From: Symmachiella macrocystis
GTDB taxonomy: Bacteria; Planctomycetota; Planctomycetia; Planctomycetales; Planctomycetaceae
Direction: 5' to 3'
NCBI RefSeq assembly: GCF_007860075.1
Contig: NZ_SJPP01000003.1
Coordinates: 62,001-126,000, forward strand
DNA length: 64,000 bases
Below, one piece after another: positions 16,978-26,394 of the stretch. Position 1 is the stretch's first letter. The number at the start of each line of letters is the position of its first letter. The notes beneath the pieces are model-generated. The model was not told the origin of the DNA. It saw nothing but the letters and a program-made list of their open reading frames with translations, and did no database searches. The position numbers and the translations under genes are program-made.

Positions 16978-19029
16978 CTAATGCACCCGTTGCCCTGGTT
17001 TTGCTCCTTCGTCGGGGCTGAGAACAAAGATGTCCTTGCCTCCTGGGCCGGCGGCCAGGACCATGCCTTCGCTGACGCCGAAACGCATTTTGCGGGGGGC
17101 CAGATTCGCGCAACAGATCACCAGGCGCCCGACCAGTTTCTCCGGCTCGTAGACTCCTTTGATTCCCGCAAACACATTGCGGGTCACGTCGCCGCCCAAA
17201 CTGAGTGTGAGTTGTAGAAGTTTGTCCGCCTTCTCGACCTCTTGAGCGGCAACCACGCGGGCGACGCGCATGTCGACTTTGACGAACTCGTCGTAGGTGC
17301 ATTCTTCGGCCAACGGCTCATTGGCCAAGGCTTCGGGACTATCGTTGTATTGGTTCTCTGCTTCTTCGGGAGCGGCTTCTTCGGGAGCGGCTTCTTCTTG
17401 ACTTTCTTCGATCATCGCGTGTACCTGACTTTCTTCGACTCTGGTTAGCATATGCTGAAATTTATTAACCGCCGTGCCGACGAGCGGTCGTTGTGATTCA
17501 TTCCATTGCTGGATCGGCGTGCTTAAGAGTTCGCCGGTATGTTGTGCCAATCGCGGCAACACTGGTGCCAAATAGATGGCCAATTGCCGAAACAGGTTCA
17601 AGGCGATTGTGCAGACGTCCTGCAGTTGTTGCTGCTTGTCCGGTTCTTTGCGGAGTTTCCACGGTTCCGCATCCTCGACAAATTTGTTGGCCTTGTCGGC
17701 CAGCGCCATAATGTGCCGCATCGCAGCGTTGTAGTCGCAGTTCTCATAATTCGCCGCGATCTGTTTCCCAGCTGCGGCGGCCTCAGCGAAGAGTCCCCCA
17801 TCGTCGGGATATTCTGTTGAGAGTCCCAACTCTTTGACAAACTTAGCAGACCGACTGGCCAGGTTGACGACCTTGCCGACCAAATCGGAGTTCACCTTGG
17901 CGACGAATTCTTCGAGATTCAAATCCAAATCATCCAAGCGTGGCCCCAGCTTTGTGGCAAAGTAATATCGCAGGTACGCCGGGTCCAGGTGATTCAGATA
18001 GGTCGACGCTCGTACGAATGTCCCTTTGCTCTTGGACATTTTCTGCCCGCCCACGGTCAAAAAACCGTGAATGTGCACTTTGGTGGGGAGGTTATACTCA
18101 GCCGTTTTGAGCATCGCCGGCCAAAACAGCGTATGGAAATAGGTGATGTCCTTGCCGATGAAATGGTGAATTTCGGTCTTTTCGTTCCGCCACCAATCGT
18201 TGAAATCCTCGCCGTTCCGGTCGCACCATTGCTGCGTCGATGCCATGTAGCCGATCGGAGCGTCGAACCAGACATACCAATAATTACCGGGGCTGTCCGG
18301 GATTTCGAAACCGAAATAGGGAGCGGGCCGTGAGATGTCCCAATCACGGAGCGGCTCGTGCAGAAAATGCCCCTTCAGATAATTGGCCACTTCATCCTGC
18401 AGATGCTCACCCGACTGCGTCCACTCTTCCAGAAACTCGTGTAGTTCCTCGATATTCACAAACAGATGCAGCGAACTGCGGACTTCCGGCGTCGCCCCGC
18501 TCACCGTACTAATCGGATCGATCAAATCCGCAGGGCTATAGGTCGCGCCGCAACTATCGCAATTGTCGCCGTATTGCCCTTCCGATTTGCAGCGGGGACA
18601 GGTACCGCGGACGAATCGGTCGGCTAGAAACGTGCCCGCCTCCGGATCGTACAACTGCGTGACATCTCGCTCGGCGACAAGGCCGGCTTGGCGAAATGCC
18701 GCCCAGAACTCATTGCAAAACTTTTGGTTTTCAGGGCTGTTGGTGCTGCCGTAGTTATCAAACTCGATGCCAAACCCCGCGAAATCCGCTTCGTGGGCCT
18801 GTTTCATTTCAGCGATCAACGCTTCTTCGCTCCGCCCTTCTTGCCGCGCCCGCAGCATGATTGCCGTTCCGTGCGTGTCGTCGGAGCACATATACAAGCA
18901 GCGATTGCCGTACAGTTTCTGAAACCGCACCCAAATATCGGTCTGCAGATATTCCACCAAATGCCCAATATGAATATGCCCATTGGCATACGGCAAAGCA
19001 GCGGTGACAAGAATTTGTCGTGTGGTCAT
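16978..19029 (-). CDS. metG: Methionyl-tRNA synthetase
   Basis: 683 residues, typical for the long dimeric type. The class I signature [11 protein letters not shown] (about 14-24), a zinc knuckle ([18 protein letters not shown]) and GQKMSKSKG (about 328-336) are present. The C-terminal roughly 105 residues are an EMAP-II/Trbp111-like tRNA-binding domain ([46 protein letters not shown]). The linker before it is an acidic low-complexity stretch containing repeated APEEA units, encoded by a short DNA tandem repeat at about 17366-17400. The enzyme charges tRNA-Met in the cytoplasm. Confidence 0.98.
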   Translation of the reverse strand: MTTRQILVTAALPYANGHIHIGHLVEYLQTDIWVRFQKLYGNRCLYMCSDDTHGTAIMLRARQEGRSEEALIAEMKQAHEADFAGFGIEFDNYGSTNSPENQKFCNEFWAAFRQAGLVAERDVTQLYDPEAGTFLADRFVRGTCPRCKSEGQYGDNCDSCGATYSPADLIDPISTVSGATPEVRSSLHLFVNIEELHEFLEEWTQSGEHLQDEVANYLKGHFLHEPLRDWDISRPAPYFGFEIPDSPGNYWYVWFDAPIGYMASTQQWCDRNGEDFNDWWRNEKTEIHHFIGKDITYFHTLFWPAMLKTAEYNLPTKVHIHGFLTVGGQKMSKSKGTFVRASTYLNHLDPAYLRYYFATKLGPRLDDLDLNLEEFVAKVNSDLVGKVVNLASRSAKFVKELGLSTEYPDDGGLFAEAAAAGKQIAANYENCDYNAAMRHIMALADKANKFVEDAEPWKLRKEPDKQQQLQDVCTIALNLFRQLAIYLAPVLPRLAQHTGELLSTPIQQWNESQRPLVGTAVNKFQHMLTRVEESQVHAMIEESQEEAAPEEAAPEEAENQYNDSPEALANEPLAEECTYDEFVKVDMRVARVVAAQEVEKADKLLQLTLSLGGDVTRNVFAGIKGVYEPEKLVGRLVICCANLAPRKMRFGVSEGMVLAAGPGGKDIFVLSPDEGAKPGQRVH

Positions 19030-19116
19030 CGAGGAAATTCGTTCGTTGGTTTGCGGTCTATGAGGCCACGAATTGAAGACAGATCAAACACTGATCGAAA
19101 AGGTGGCCTCGCTGGG

Positions 19117-19145
19117 TACCACTGCTGGCTACTCCAGCAGTGGTA
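19117..19145. repeat. REP-like perfect hairpin
   Basis: TACCACTGCTGG (19117-19128) and CCAGCAGTGGTA (19134-19145) form a perfect 12-bp stem around the loop CTACT, between metG and fumC. It resembles palindromic ACTGCTGG units that I recall as common in planctomycete intergenic DNA. Confidence 0.7.
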
Positions 19146-19180
19146 TCGCCGGACGCATGTTTGCACTGGCGGGCAAGCCG

Positions 19181-19246
19181 TCGGTTTGGGACGTTTCGGT
19201 TTCACGCCCGCGAATCTGTGTTTTATCCGTGTTTCATTTGTGGCTG
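19181..19246 (+). repeat. Dispersed repeat, copy A (TCGGTTTGGGA...GTGGCT)
   Basis: About 66 bases starting TCGGTTTGGGA, containing TCACGCCCG, then two to three near-tandem 11-base units of the type ATCCGTGTTTC and ending GTGGCT. Ten bases separate it from the fumC stop codon on the minus strand. It closely matches copy B at 23295-23358 and, more loosely, copy C at 59203-59265. Confidence 0.75.
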
Positions 19247-19256
19247 AGAGGTTTCA

Positions 19257-20681
19257 TCACGCCTGTGGTTCGGTCATGCTCATGGGGTCGAGCGCTTTGT
19301 TCAATTCCTCTTCGGGAAGGACATTTTGTTCCGTGCAAAGTTCGCGGATTGTTTTGCCGGTTTTGAATGCTTCTTTGGCAAGCGCGGAAGCTTTTTCGTA
19401 GCCAATATAGGGATTCAGGCTGGTGACCATCGAGAGGCTCTTCTCCACGGCGGCTTCGCAATGATCCGGATGCGCGTGCATGTCATCGGAACAAAACTCG
19501 ACAAATGCATCGGTCACGTTGGCCAACAGCGTGATGCTTTCCAATGTCGTTTGGCCCATCACGGGCATCATAATGTTCAATTGGAATTGACCACCTGTTG
19601 CTCCGCTGATGGCGATGGCTTGGTCGTTCCCCATCACGCGGGCAGCGACTTGCATCATGCTTTCGCACATCACCGGATTGACTTTGCCCGGCATGATCGA
19701 GCTACCCGGTTGCCGGTCAGGCAGTACGACTTCGCCAAAACCACACCGCGGCCCGGAACTGAGCCAGCGGAGATTGTTGGAGACATTGAACAATGTCGAG
19801 GCAATCGCCCGCAACTGCCCGTGGCATTCCACCAGACCGTCGCGTTGGGCGTTGGCTTCGAAATGATTGACCGCTTCGATAAAGGCGATGCCCGTTTCAT
19901 CGGCCAAAACCTTAGCGACGCGGCTGCCGAATTCTGGATGCGTGTTGATTCCCGAACCGACGGCCGTCCCACCGACTGGCAATTCCAACACGGCATCCCG
20001 TGCCCGTTCGGCCCGGCCAATCGACAATTCAATCTGCCGCGCCAGTCCGCCGATTTCCTGTCCCAGTCGAAGCGGAGTCGCGTCGGCGAGGTGTGTGCGG
20101 CCGATTTTGATGATCTTGTCCCACTCCGCCGCTTTTTTGGCGAGCGATCCGGCGAATTTTTCCAGAGCGGGGATCAGATTTTCCTGGATACTGACCGCAA
20201 CGGCGACGTGAATCGATGTCGGAAACGTGTCGTTGGTGCTTTGCCCCATGTTCACATGGTCGTTGGGATGCACCGATTTCTCGGGGCTGAAGCGATCGTC
20301 GCCCAATATCTCGACTGCTCGGTTGCTGATCACCTCGTTGACGTTCATGTTACTGGACGTGCCCGAACCGGTTTGGAAGACATCGACCGGGAATTCGTTA
20401 TCGAATTTCCCCTCAGCGACTTCGCGGCACGCGGAGAGTAGTGCGTCGACTTGTTTGTCATTCAGCGGCTTTTTGCCTGTACCGGTCAGTTTGCCCACAT
20501 CGCGATTGGCGATGGCAGCCGCGTATTTGACCAGCCCCATCGCATGAATCAGATCCGTGGGTAAGGCCCAACCCGAAATGGGAAAATTATCAACGGCCCG
20601 TTGGGTTTGTGCCCCGTAGTAGGCTTTTGCGGGGACCTGGACATCTCCCATGGAATCGTGTTCGGTACGAAATTCGCTCAT
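19257..20681 (-). CDS. fumC: Class II fumarate hydratase
   Basis: 474 residues. The fumarase/aspartase superfamily signature GSSIMPGKVNPV (about 323-334) is present. GSGTSSNMNVNEVI and GRTHLADATPLRLGQE support fumarase C rather than aspartase. The enzyme converts fumarate to L-malate in the TCA cycle as a cytoplasmic homotetramer. The ATG at 20681 follows directly after a suitable leader. No other TCA genes are adjacent, and a repeat copy lies just behind its stop codon. Confidence 0.95.
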   Translation of the reverse strand: MSEFRTEHDSMGDVQVPAKAYYGAQTQRAVDNFPISGWALPTDLIHAMGLVKYAAAIANRDVGKLTGTGKKPLNDKQVDALLSACREVAEGKFDNEFPVDVFQTGSGTSSNMNVNEVISNRAVEILGDDRFSPEKSVHPNDHVNMGQSTNDTFPTSIHVAVAVSIQENLIPALEKFAGSLAKKAAEWDKIIKIGRTHLADATPLRLGQEIGGLARQIELSIGRAERARDAVLELPVGGTAVGSGINTHPEFGSRVAKVLADETGIAFIEAVNHFEANAQRDGLVECHGQLRAIASTLFNVSNNLRWLSSGPRCGFGEVVLPDRQPGSSIMPGKVNPVMCESMMQVAARVMGNDQAIAISGATGGQFQLNIMMPVMGQTTLESITLLANVTDAFVEFCSDDMHAHPDHCEAAVEKSLSMVTSLNPYIGYEKASALAKEAFKTGKTIRELCTEQNVLPEEELNKALDPMSMTEPQA

Positions 20682-20949
20682 CGCTCGTATTTCCTGCCTC
20701 GTGGGTGCCTAATTTAAAGACCGACAGCCAAAAACGCTGTGCTGCTTCGAACATCGTAGCGAGTTGCCCGGCGGATCAAAAGTGAGACCTTATTCCCCTG
20801 GAAATCCACCGGAATGGGGCAATCATGGCCCGATTGGTGGGCCGCATGAAATCGAGGTGTTATGATAGGCTCACCGCCGCAAGCCAAGACGCAGCCGACG
20901 GCCTCATGAGATTCATTCCATCGAAACGGCATAGGATTAGAGACGAGAT

Positions 20950-22074
20950 ATGAGTGAAGAATGGATTGCCGACCGCATGCATCGCATCGACGCTTCGGGC
21001 ATTCGTAAGGTCTTTGATCTGGCGGCCAAACTGACCGATCCGGTGAACCTGAGCATCGGGCAACCCCATTTCGATACCCCTCAGCCGATCAAGGACGCAT
21101 TAGCGAAAGCAACGGCCGACGGGCACAACGGCTATAGTCAGACACAGGGCATCGCCCCCCTGCTAAAAACCATTCAGGACCATGTCGACAAGACGCTGGG
21201 GCAGACCGATCGTCAGGTGTTCATCACCAGCGGGACGAGCGGCGGGTTGATGTTGGCGCTGTGCGGACTGGTCAATCCGGGCGACGAGGTCATCGTCTTT
21301 GATCCTTGGTTTGTGATGTACAAACACCTGGTCACCTTGGCCGGGGGGACGGTGGTGGAGATCGATACGTATCCCGATTTCCAAATCGACGTCAACAAGG
21401 TCCGCGATGCGATCACCGACCGCACCAAGGTAATTCTCTGCAACAGCCCGGCCAATCCGACCGGTTGTGTCGCCAGCAGCGAGCAACTGAAAGATTTGGC
21501 CGAGTTGGCGGCGGAAAAAGACATCGCTTTTCTGAGCGACGAAATCTACAAGTCGTATTGCTACGACCAAGAATTCCAATCTCCGGCGCAATGGAACGAC
21601 CAAACGATCGTCATCGATGGTTTCAGCAAATCGCACTCGATGACCGGTTGGCGGTTGGGGTATATGCACGGACCGTCGGCACTGATGCAGCAAATGTTGA
21701 AGCTGCAACAGTTCACCTTCGTCTGCGCTCCGCACCCGGTGCAATGGGCCGGGTTGGCCGCCTGGGACTACGATGTTTCCGAATACGTCGAGCAATACAG
21801 TCGTAAACGGGATTTCATGGTTTCGGAATTGCGGAACGACTTTGAAATCCACGGCGCCGATGGAGCCTTTTACTTGTTTCCCAAAGCGCCTTGGGGCACG
21901 GGTACGGAATTCGTGACCGAAGCGATCAAGAACAATTTGTTAATCATCCCCGGCAACGTCTTTAGCCCCAGTGACACACACTTTCGGATTTCCTACGCAG
22001 CGGAAGATGCCGTTTTAGAGCGCGGTGTTGAGTTACTCAAAATACTGGCTCGGCAAGGCAAACCCAGCGTGTGA
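20950..22074 (+). CDS. PLP-dependent class I aminotransferase
   Basis: 374 residues of fold type I. The Schiff-base lysine is K227 in GFSKSHSMTGWRLGY. NSPANPTGCV and SDEIYKSYCYD are the other cofactor-site segments. The overall pattern is that of the aspartate/aromatic/LL-DAP aminotransferase group (family I-gamma); the donor and acceptor are not determined. Its last bases overlap the GTG of the next gene (GTGA), so the two proteins are probably made together. Confidence 0.9.
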   Translation: MSEEWIADRMHRIDASGIRKVFDLAAKLTDPVNLSIGQPHFDTPQPIKDALAKATADGHNGYSQTQGIAPLLKTIQDHVDKTLGQTDRQVFITSGTSGGLMLALCGLVNPGDEVIVFDPWFVMYKHLVTLAGGTVVEIDTYPDFQIDVNKVRDAITDRTKVILCNSPANPTGCVASSEQLKDLAELAAEKDIAFLSDEIYKSYCYDQEFQSPAQWNDQTIVIDGFSKSHSMTGWRLGYMHGPSALMQQMLKLQQFTFVCAPHPVQWAGLAAWDYDVSEYVEQYSRKRDFMVSELRNDFEIHGADGAFYLFPKAPWGTGTEFVTEAIKNNLLIIPGNVFSPSDTHFRISYAAEDAVLERGVELLKILARQGKPSV

Positions 22075-23000
22075 GTGGTGAAAAAGGCAATAACCTGATG
22101 CCCAGTTGGTCTCAAGCGCTCAAATTGAATGAAAACCGCGAGGTGGTTGCCGGCAGCGCCAACGCATTGTGCGACGCCATTCGTCGCGGTGCGGACTTAC
22201 GCATTGGGACTGCTTTTCGTCACAACGAACACATCGACGTCACGTCAACCAATAACGAATTGATCCGCGAAGTCATGGACTTTCGCGTGACCTATCTGCT
22301 GCAGGATCGTTGGGCGGCGGGGATCCAAAACTTGCGGATGCCGATTGAATTGCCTGACGGATTTGGGCCGCGAGCCTCGATGTCGTTCTTTCTCTACAAC
22401 CAAGAAGGACATCAAGGGGTAGGCAGACCGTTTCTCGACGGCGAACCGGCGAAGGGTACCATCGGCCCAGCGCCGCTCAACGACCACACCGACATGCCCA
22501 AGTATCATGAGCTTGCGAATTGGGACGCGGATACGAATGCTCCCAGCAGCAATTTCATCTACGATTTTGAATACTTCGAATACCACGTCCGCGATTGTTG
22601 GCGAGAGGTCTTCGCACACGATGCCGACGGGCAAGTGATCTTCGGCGATTTGGATATGCTAGCCGAAGCGGTTCGCCAAGGCAGCGAGGTCAAAATCGCT
22701 GTGCGTGGGTTGTGCGACGACCTAACGCCTGCCGGCGACACAGCGATGGAGCACGAAGTCTTCCTGCACTTGGGAGCCTGTTACTATTACACCGAAACGC
22801 GGCAAATGATGGCCTCGGCCAACCCGGTCGTCCGCACCCGCGCCGCCATTCCACTCGGCTATGCCAGTGGCGAATGGGACTACGGCTGGCTCATGCCCCG
22901 CACAGACGGACACGTGGCACGTTGGTTGTGCGACCCGCAAACGCTCCAATTCCAAAAATCAACCACCCACCACGCAATCCGCTGGTTCATCAACAGCTGA
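22071..23000 (+). CDS. Unknown protein coupled to the aminotransferase
   Basis: 309 residues from a GTG overlapping the aminotransferase stop; an ATG at 22098 (MPSW) is an alternative. I do not recognise a characterised family. The sequence is soluble, acidic and rich in aromatic residues, with conserved-looking blocks FRHNEHIDV, MSFFLYNQEGHQG, YDFEYFEYHVRDCWREVF and HLGACYYYTETRQM. There is no signal peptide or membrane helix. Overlap with the aminotransferase suggests a shared pathway, but no reaction can be assigned. Confidence 0.75.
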   Translation: MSGEKGNNLMPSWSQALKLNENREVVAGSANALCDAIRRGADLRIGTAFRHNEHIDVTSTNNELIREVMDFRVTYLLQDRWAAGIQNLRMPIELPDGFGPRASMSFFLYNQEGHQGVGRPFLDGEPAKGTIGPAPLNDHTDMPKYHELANWDADTNAPSSNFIYDFEYFEYHVRDCWREVFAHDADGQVIFGDLDMLAEAVRQGSEVKIAVRGLCDDLTPAGDTAMEHEVFLHLGACYYYTETRQMMASANPVVRTRAAIPLGYASGEWDYGWLMPRTDGHVARWLCDPQTLQFQKSTTHHAIRWFINS

Positions 23001-23096
23001 TCATAATGTAGGGTGCGTCGCGACGCACCTTTCTCGCGTAGGACCATGAATTCTCCCCATGAACCAATGCGCTACGTACGTTTGGGCGGAAGGATT

Positions 23097-23128
23097 TTAG
23101 CCACAGAGTTCACCGAGGACACAGAGAA
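23097..23128 (+). repeat. Short-period repeat GCCACAGAG-TTCACCGAG-GACACAGAG
   Basis: Three near-tandem 9-base words (GCCACAGAG, TTCACCGAG, GACACAGAG). It begins TTAGCCACAGAG, as does the reverse complement of copy B (TTAGCCACGGATG), so the two face each other. Confidence 0.6.
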
Positions 23129-23294
23129 GGAAACGGTGTTTTCACCGTGCGCGGATTTCCCCAGAAGCTTCCGTGGTCTTTGCGGATTCACTGGTGCTGG
23201 TAAATCGCCCTCCAGCTCAAAATCCTAATGTTTCACATCATAAATTATGCCGGCGCGTCGTCGGTCACTGTTCCCACAATGCGACCGCATACGG

Positions 23295-23358
23295 TCGGTT
23301 TGGGATTTTGAGAGTCACGCCCGGAAATCCGTGTTTCATCCGTGTTTCATCCGTGGCT
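23295..23358 (+). repeat. Dispersed repeat, copy B
   Basis: Same unit as 19181-19246, with clearer tandem ATCCGTGTTTC words (three, the last ending ATCCGTGGCT). It lies 45 bases behind the minus-strand DUF188 stop codon. Confidence 0.75.
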
Positions 23359-23403
23359 AAGAAAATTACGGCCATGTTTGATTATGGATCCGTCGCGCTC
23401 AGG

Positions 23404-23850
23404 CTACTTCTTGCGCTGCAGTTTTTGAATCGTCTGGTCTAATGTCTGCAAGAATTGGGAGCGGTCTTGTTTGCTAAACGGAGGTGGGCCGCCGGTGATT
23501 GTGCCGAGGTCGCGGAGTTGCGTCATCAACTCTCGGCTAGCGAGTGCGCTACCGATCGATTCGGCAGAAAATTTTCCACCACGGGAATCGAGCACGTGGG
23601 CCTGTTTTTCTAAACATCGCGAGGCGAGCGGAATGTCAGCAGTGATCACAATATCGTCGCCGGCGACCTGCTCGGCAATCCAATCATCGGCAGCTTCGTA
23701 GTGTCCTTTGACGACGACCAACGTCAACCAATCCGCCGTCGGCACCCGCATTGGCGCATTGGCAACTACCGTTACCGACAGTTTGTATCGCTTTGCGACG
23801 CGATAGACCTCCTCCTTGACCGGACAGGCATCGCCGTCAACAAAAATCAT
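23404..23850 (-). CDS. DUF188 (YaiI/YqxD, UPF0178) protein
   Basis: 148 residues from the ATG at 23850 (a GTG at 23856 is also possible). The family signature IFVDGDACPVKEEVYRVA is at the N-terminus, followed by VITADIPLASRCLEK and GGPPPFSKQDRSQFLQTLD. Members are small cytoplasmic proteins with a PIN-like nuclease fold predicted from conserved aspartates; the function is not established. The gene converges with the unknown protein at 22071. Confidence 0.93.
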   Translation of the reverse strand: MIFVDGDACPVKEEVYRVAKRYKLSVTVVANAPMRVPTADWLTLVVVKGHYEAADDWIAEQVAGDDIVITADIPLASRCLEKQAHVLDSRGGKFSAESIGSALASRELMTQLRDLGTITGGPPPFSKQDRSQFLQTLDQTIQKLQRKK

Positions 23851-24001
23851 CGTCACGCCTGGACCTTTCGGCTCTGGAGCAGTTGAGGGTTGAATCTCCC
23901 AACATGGTAACTAGGACACGAAATTTGACAACCAGCTGCAGCTTGAGACAATGTCGCATGTTGGACAACATCGCCAGGCCCAATTCTTGGAGGGAAATCA
24001 A

Positions 24002-24400
24002 ATGGCGAATCGGTTGGAGCACGCGAATCTCACAGTGCCAGACATCGACGCAACGGTTCGGTTTCTGAGAACCGCATTTCCGGAATTCATTGTACGGGGC
24101 GAGGGGATCCAAAATGGGGACCGTTGGCTGCATGTCGGCAGCGACGACTCGTATATAGCGCTCAACGAATCGTCGGAGGGATATTCCGAAAACGGACCGC
24201 TGAATCATCTCGGTTTTGCGGTCGACGACGTCAGTGCCGTCGTTAGCCGATTGCTGGAAGCAGGTTATCGAGAAGGATTTATCGCACCGGAGCATCCGCA
24301 TCGTCGCCGAAAATACTTTTTCGATGCCGACGGAATTGAGTGGGAGTTCGTCGAGTATGCCTCAGGCGATCCGGCTCAGCGAAACGACTATTCGCTGTGA
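24002..24400 (+). CDS. VOC/glyoxalase-like protein
   Basis: 132 residues from the ATG at 24002, with TTGGAGG well placed upstream. The single vicinal-oxygen-chelate domain shows paired beta-alpha-beta units: LEHANLTVPDIDATVRFL, then LNHLGFAVDDVSAVVSRL and a final DGIEWEFVEY. The metal ligands are probably His near residue 7, His in LNHLGF and Glu in WEFVEY. VOC proteins include glyoxalases, dioxygenases and resistance proteins; this one cannot be assigned further. Confidence 0.88.
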   Translation: MANRLEHANLTVPDIDATVRFLRTAFPEFIVRGEGIQNGDRWLHVGSDDSYIALNESSEGYSENGPLNHLGFAVDDVSAVVSRLLEAGYREGFIAPEHPHRRRKYFFDADGIEWEFVEYASGDPAQRNDYSL

Positions 24401-24437
24401 TGCTTCGTGGATGACTGTCGTAATTCGCGCATGAAAA

Positions 24438-24467
24438 GGGCCCCTCGATTCATCAGAGTCGGGGGGC
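24438..24467 (-). terminator. Terminator for the minus-strand secreted-protein gene
   Basis: GGCCCC (24438-24443) pairs with GGGGCC (24462-24467). On the minus strand the stem is followed by CTTTTCA. It lies between convergent genes and best serves the gene at 24519. Confidence 0.65.
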
Positions 24468-24518
24468 CGTCAATAATCGCTATGGCCAAGCTGCCCCTCT
24501 GCACGGACAACACGGCTC

Positions 24519-25001
24519 TTAAAATTGATTCTCTTCAGTAACGACACCGGCGGCTTGATACAGTTTTTGGATGCGGGTGACCGGATACATTTGAATCAGC
24601 CGTTTTTTGTAGGTCAGCCGTCCTTCGGCATCACGACCGAGTTGTTCGTCCACTTCGTCAATGGCCAATCCGGCATACAACGCGGCGAACGTGCCGGGGT
24701 CGACACCGACACCCGCCTCCAAATCGGCTTGGGCGTTTACCCCACCGGCTAAAATATCAATGGGATTCAATCCCTTGGTCGCCGGCTTATAAAGCCCCTC
24801 TGAAACCAACGCATCGTGCGCGTCTTGCAATGCGTTTCGCGCTGCGGCGATTTTGTCTAACGTGTCTTGCGAAACGGCATTCGTTGCATTGCCATCACCC
24901 TGAGCCCACAACGATGTTGGGGAGAGTGTATTCGTCGAACCGAGAAGATACCCCACCGCAAGCAGCGAGAATGCAAACAATAGAGAGGCACTTTTCCGCA
25001 T
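24519..25001 (-). CDS. Small secreted protein of unknown function
   Basis: 160 residues from the ATG at 25001, preceded by CAGGAGTTCAAA. A signal peptide or membrane anchor (MRKSASLLFAFSLLAVGYLLG) precedes a helical acidic region (DTLDKIAAARNALQDAHDAL) and a Gly/Ala-rich part with DILAGGVNAQADLEAGVGVDP. The C-terminal segment (RLTYKKRLIQMYPVTRIQKLYQAAG) is basic. I do not recognise a family. It is probably periplasmic or membrane-attached. Confidence 0.75.
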   Translation of the reverse strand: MRKSASLLFAFSLLAVGYLLGSTNTLSPTSLWAQGDGNATNAVSQDTLDKIAAARNALQDAHDALVSEGLYKPATKGLNPIDILAGGVNAQADLEAGVGVDPGTFAALYAGLAIDEVDEQLGRDAEGRLTYKKRLIQMYPVTRIQKLYQAAGVVTEENQF

Positions 25002-25337
25002 TTTGAACTCCTGAATTTCCGGTTGCACGTATTTCACATTACGCCGGTAAGCCATCATCCGGCAGGGAGACATCACAATCAGCTAGTGGGCAATATGGTA
25101 ACGGTGTGCGATGAGAATTCGCAAGGGGAGCGTTACCGGCTTAAAAACTCAGCTGACCGGCATGGCGCGCCCACACATCCATCCTGAACAGAAATCCAGG
25201 AGGTTTCAAGGCTAAAACCGGGGAATTGAAAGCAATCTGAGTGCGCTGGACGGGCGCAGTCGCGCCAATGCGGCATTCCGCAGCTAGAAAGCATCCAGCT
25301 GGGCCAACACCGGCAATCCATCAACATTCGCCGACAA
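25002..25337. other. Intergenic region, no gene seen
   Basis: 336 bases between two minus-strand genes. No credible frame or strong hairpin; it likely contains the promoter for the secreted protein. Confidence 0.45.
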
Positions 25338-25652
25338 TTACGTCTGAATCCGGCCCATATATTCCAGCACCGAATCGAGCGATTGGCCGACACGATCGAT
25401 GTCGTTTTCCTTGCAGGCCTGTTCTAACTCGGCGGCAACAGAACTGAGGCCGTCAAAACCGTACCCGCCGCCTGCCCCTTTGAGTTGGTGGGCGGTGACG
25501 CGCATATCATCGACATTGCCTGCGCGAAACTGTTGTTGCAACAATACCCGCCGTTCCCCGACAGTCTCGGCGAACATCTCCAACAGGTCCTCAAAATCGG
25601 GATCGTCGGCAAAATCGGAAAAGATCGGTCCACTGGTTTGTGTGCTGTTCAT
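25338..25652 (-). CDS. Stand-alone HPt phosphotransfer protein
   Basis: 104 residues from MNSTQTSG (25652). It is a single histidine-phosphotransfer domain: four-helix-bundle pattern with AHQLKGAGGGYGFDGL, where H55 is the phospho-accepting histidine. It has no kinase or receiver domain, so it must shuttle phosphate between a hybrid kinase and a response regulator encoded elsewhere. No two-component gene is in the window. The length is usual for a single HPt domain. Confidence 0.88.
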   Translation of the reverse strand: MNSTQTSGPIFSDFADDPDFEDLLEMFAETVGERRVLLQQQFRAGNVDDMRVTAHQLKGAGGGYGFDGLSSVAAELEQACKENDIDRVGQSLDSVLEYMGRIQT

Positions 25653-25871
25653 GAGAGTCCTCATTCTACCCCAGGCAATCATCACGGGAATATCAGGTTG
25701 TTCTCATCTATAGCATGCGAACTGGGCAGAAATTGCCCACTCCTCCTGAACAGGGAGTTTTCCGTAAGCGTCGAGGCCCGCGCACCGCAGGGTTTTCCGT
25801 TCGCACGGATTTTAGCAACGAATCCCGCTACGACGAATGCCCTGTCTCGCGCAGCCACGATACGGGAAGGC

Positions 25872-26099
25872 TCATGCGGCCTTTTCACGAATGGGGGCTT
25901 CGTTTTCAGAAATCGTTTGCAGCTTCAAGCGTTGCGAGCGCTCGTCGCTACCGAGCCGTTTTCCACGCGTCATGTTTCCGACGTGCGCGCTCAGGTGCAT
26001 CATCGAACCGGTTACCACCACGGCGGCAAAGCAAATTGAAAGCACGATCTGATCATAGGTTGCGTTCTGCAGCAAATCAGTCACGGTCAGCATCTCCAT
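25872..26099 (-). CDS. Small single-span membrane protein (tentative)
   Basis: 75 residues. One predicted membrane helix (QIVLSICFAAVVVTGSMMHL, about 17-36) is followed by a basic, then mixed-charge tail (RGKRLGSDERSQRLKLQ). No ribosome site is evident upstream of the first ATG, though GGAG lies just ahead of the second (codon 3). No family is recognised. The call rests on the membrane helix and its charge pattern. Confidence 0.4.
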   Translation of the reverse strand: MEMLTVTDLLQNATYDQIVLSICFAAVVVTGSMMHLSAHVGNMTRGKRLGSDERSQRLKLQTISENEAPIREKAA

Positions 26100-26394
26100 T
26101 TAGCCAAGCAAAAACTGAATCGTCCGAGAAAACAGGGGCCGCCACGAAATTTGTCGCGTCTCAAAACCATCCTGTTCGCTCCAATGAAACCAAACCTAAG
26201 AACGGTTTCTAGGCCGGTTACATCTTAATTTCGGAACAATCAGCAGCCCGGCTTCAGCGGGACGTACCGGATGCCAGATACGAGATAGTCACCGGCGTTA
26301 CAATCGGCGCGGCCGGTATAACGACACTCGGTGATTCGGAATCCAAATGCCGCTCAACGCATTCATTCATTTTCCATGCATAGCATCACTTCGC

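Larger units (their letters stand above)
23001..23403. other. Repeat-containing intergenic region
   Basis: 403 bases between convergent genes. It holds two repeats in opposite orientation: TTTTAGCCACAGAG... near 23094-23128 and copy B of the dispersed repeat at 23295-23358. No gene is seen. Confidence 0.6.

Noticed and set aside
16784-16981. 65-codon plus-strand frame with signal-like N-terminus
   Set aside because: No ribosome site, it ends inside the metG 3' end region, and there is no sign of conservation to go on.
17366-17400. Short tandem DNA repeat in metG
   Set aside because: It encodes an acidic linker between catalytic and tRNA-binding domains; such linkers are naturally repetitive and no expansion locus is implied.
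19326-20441. 371-codon plus-strand frame opposite fumC
   Set aside because: Shadow of a well-conserved fumarase; no domain or ribosome site.
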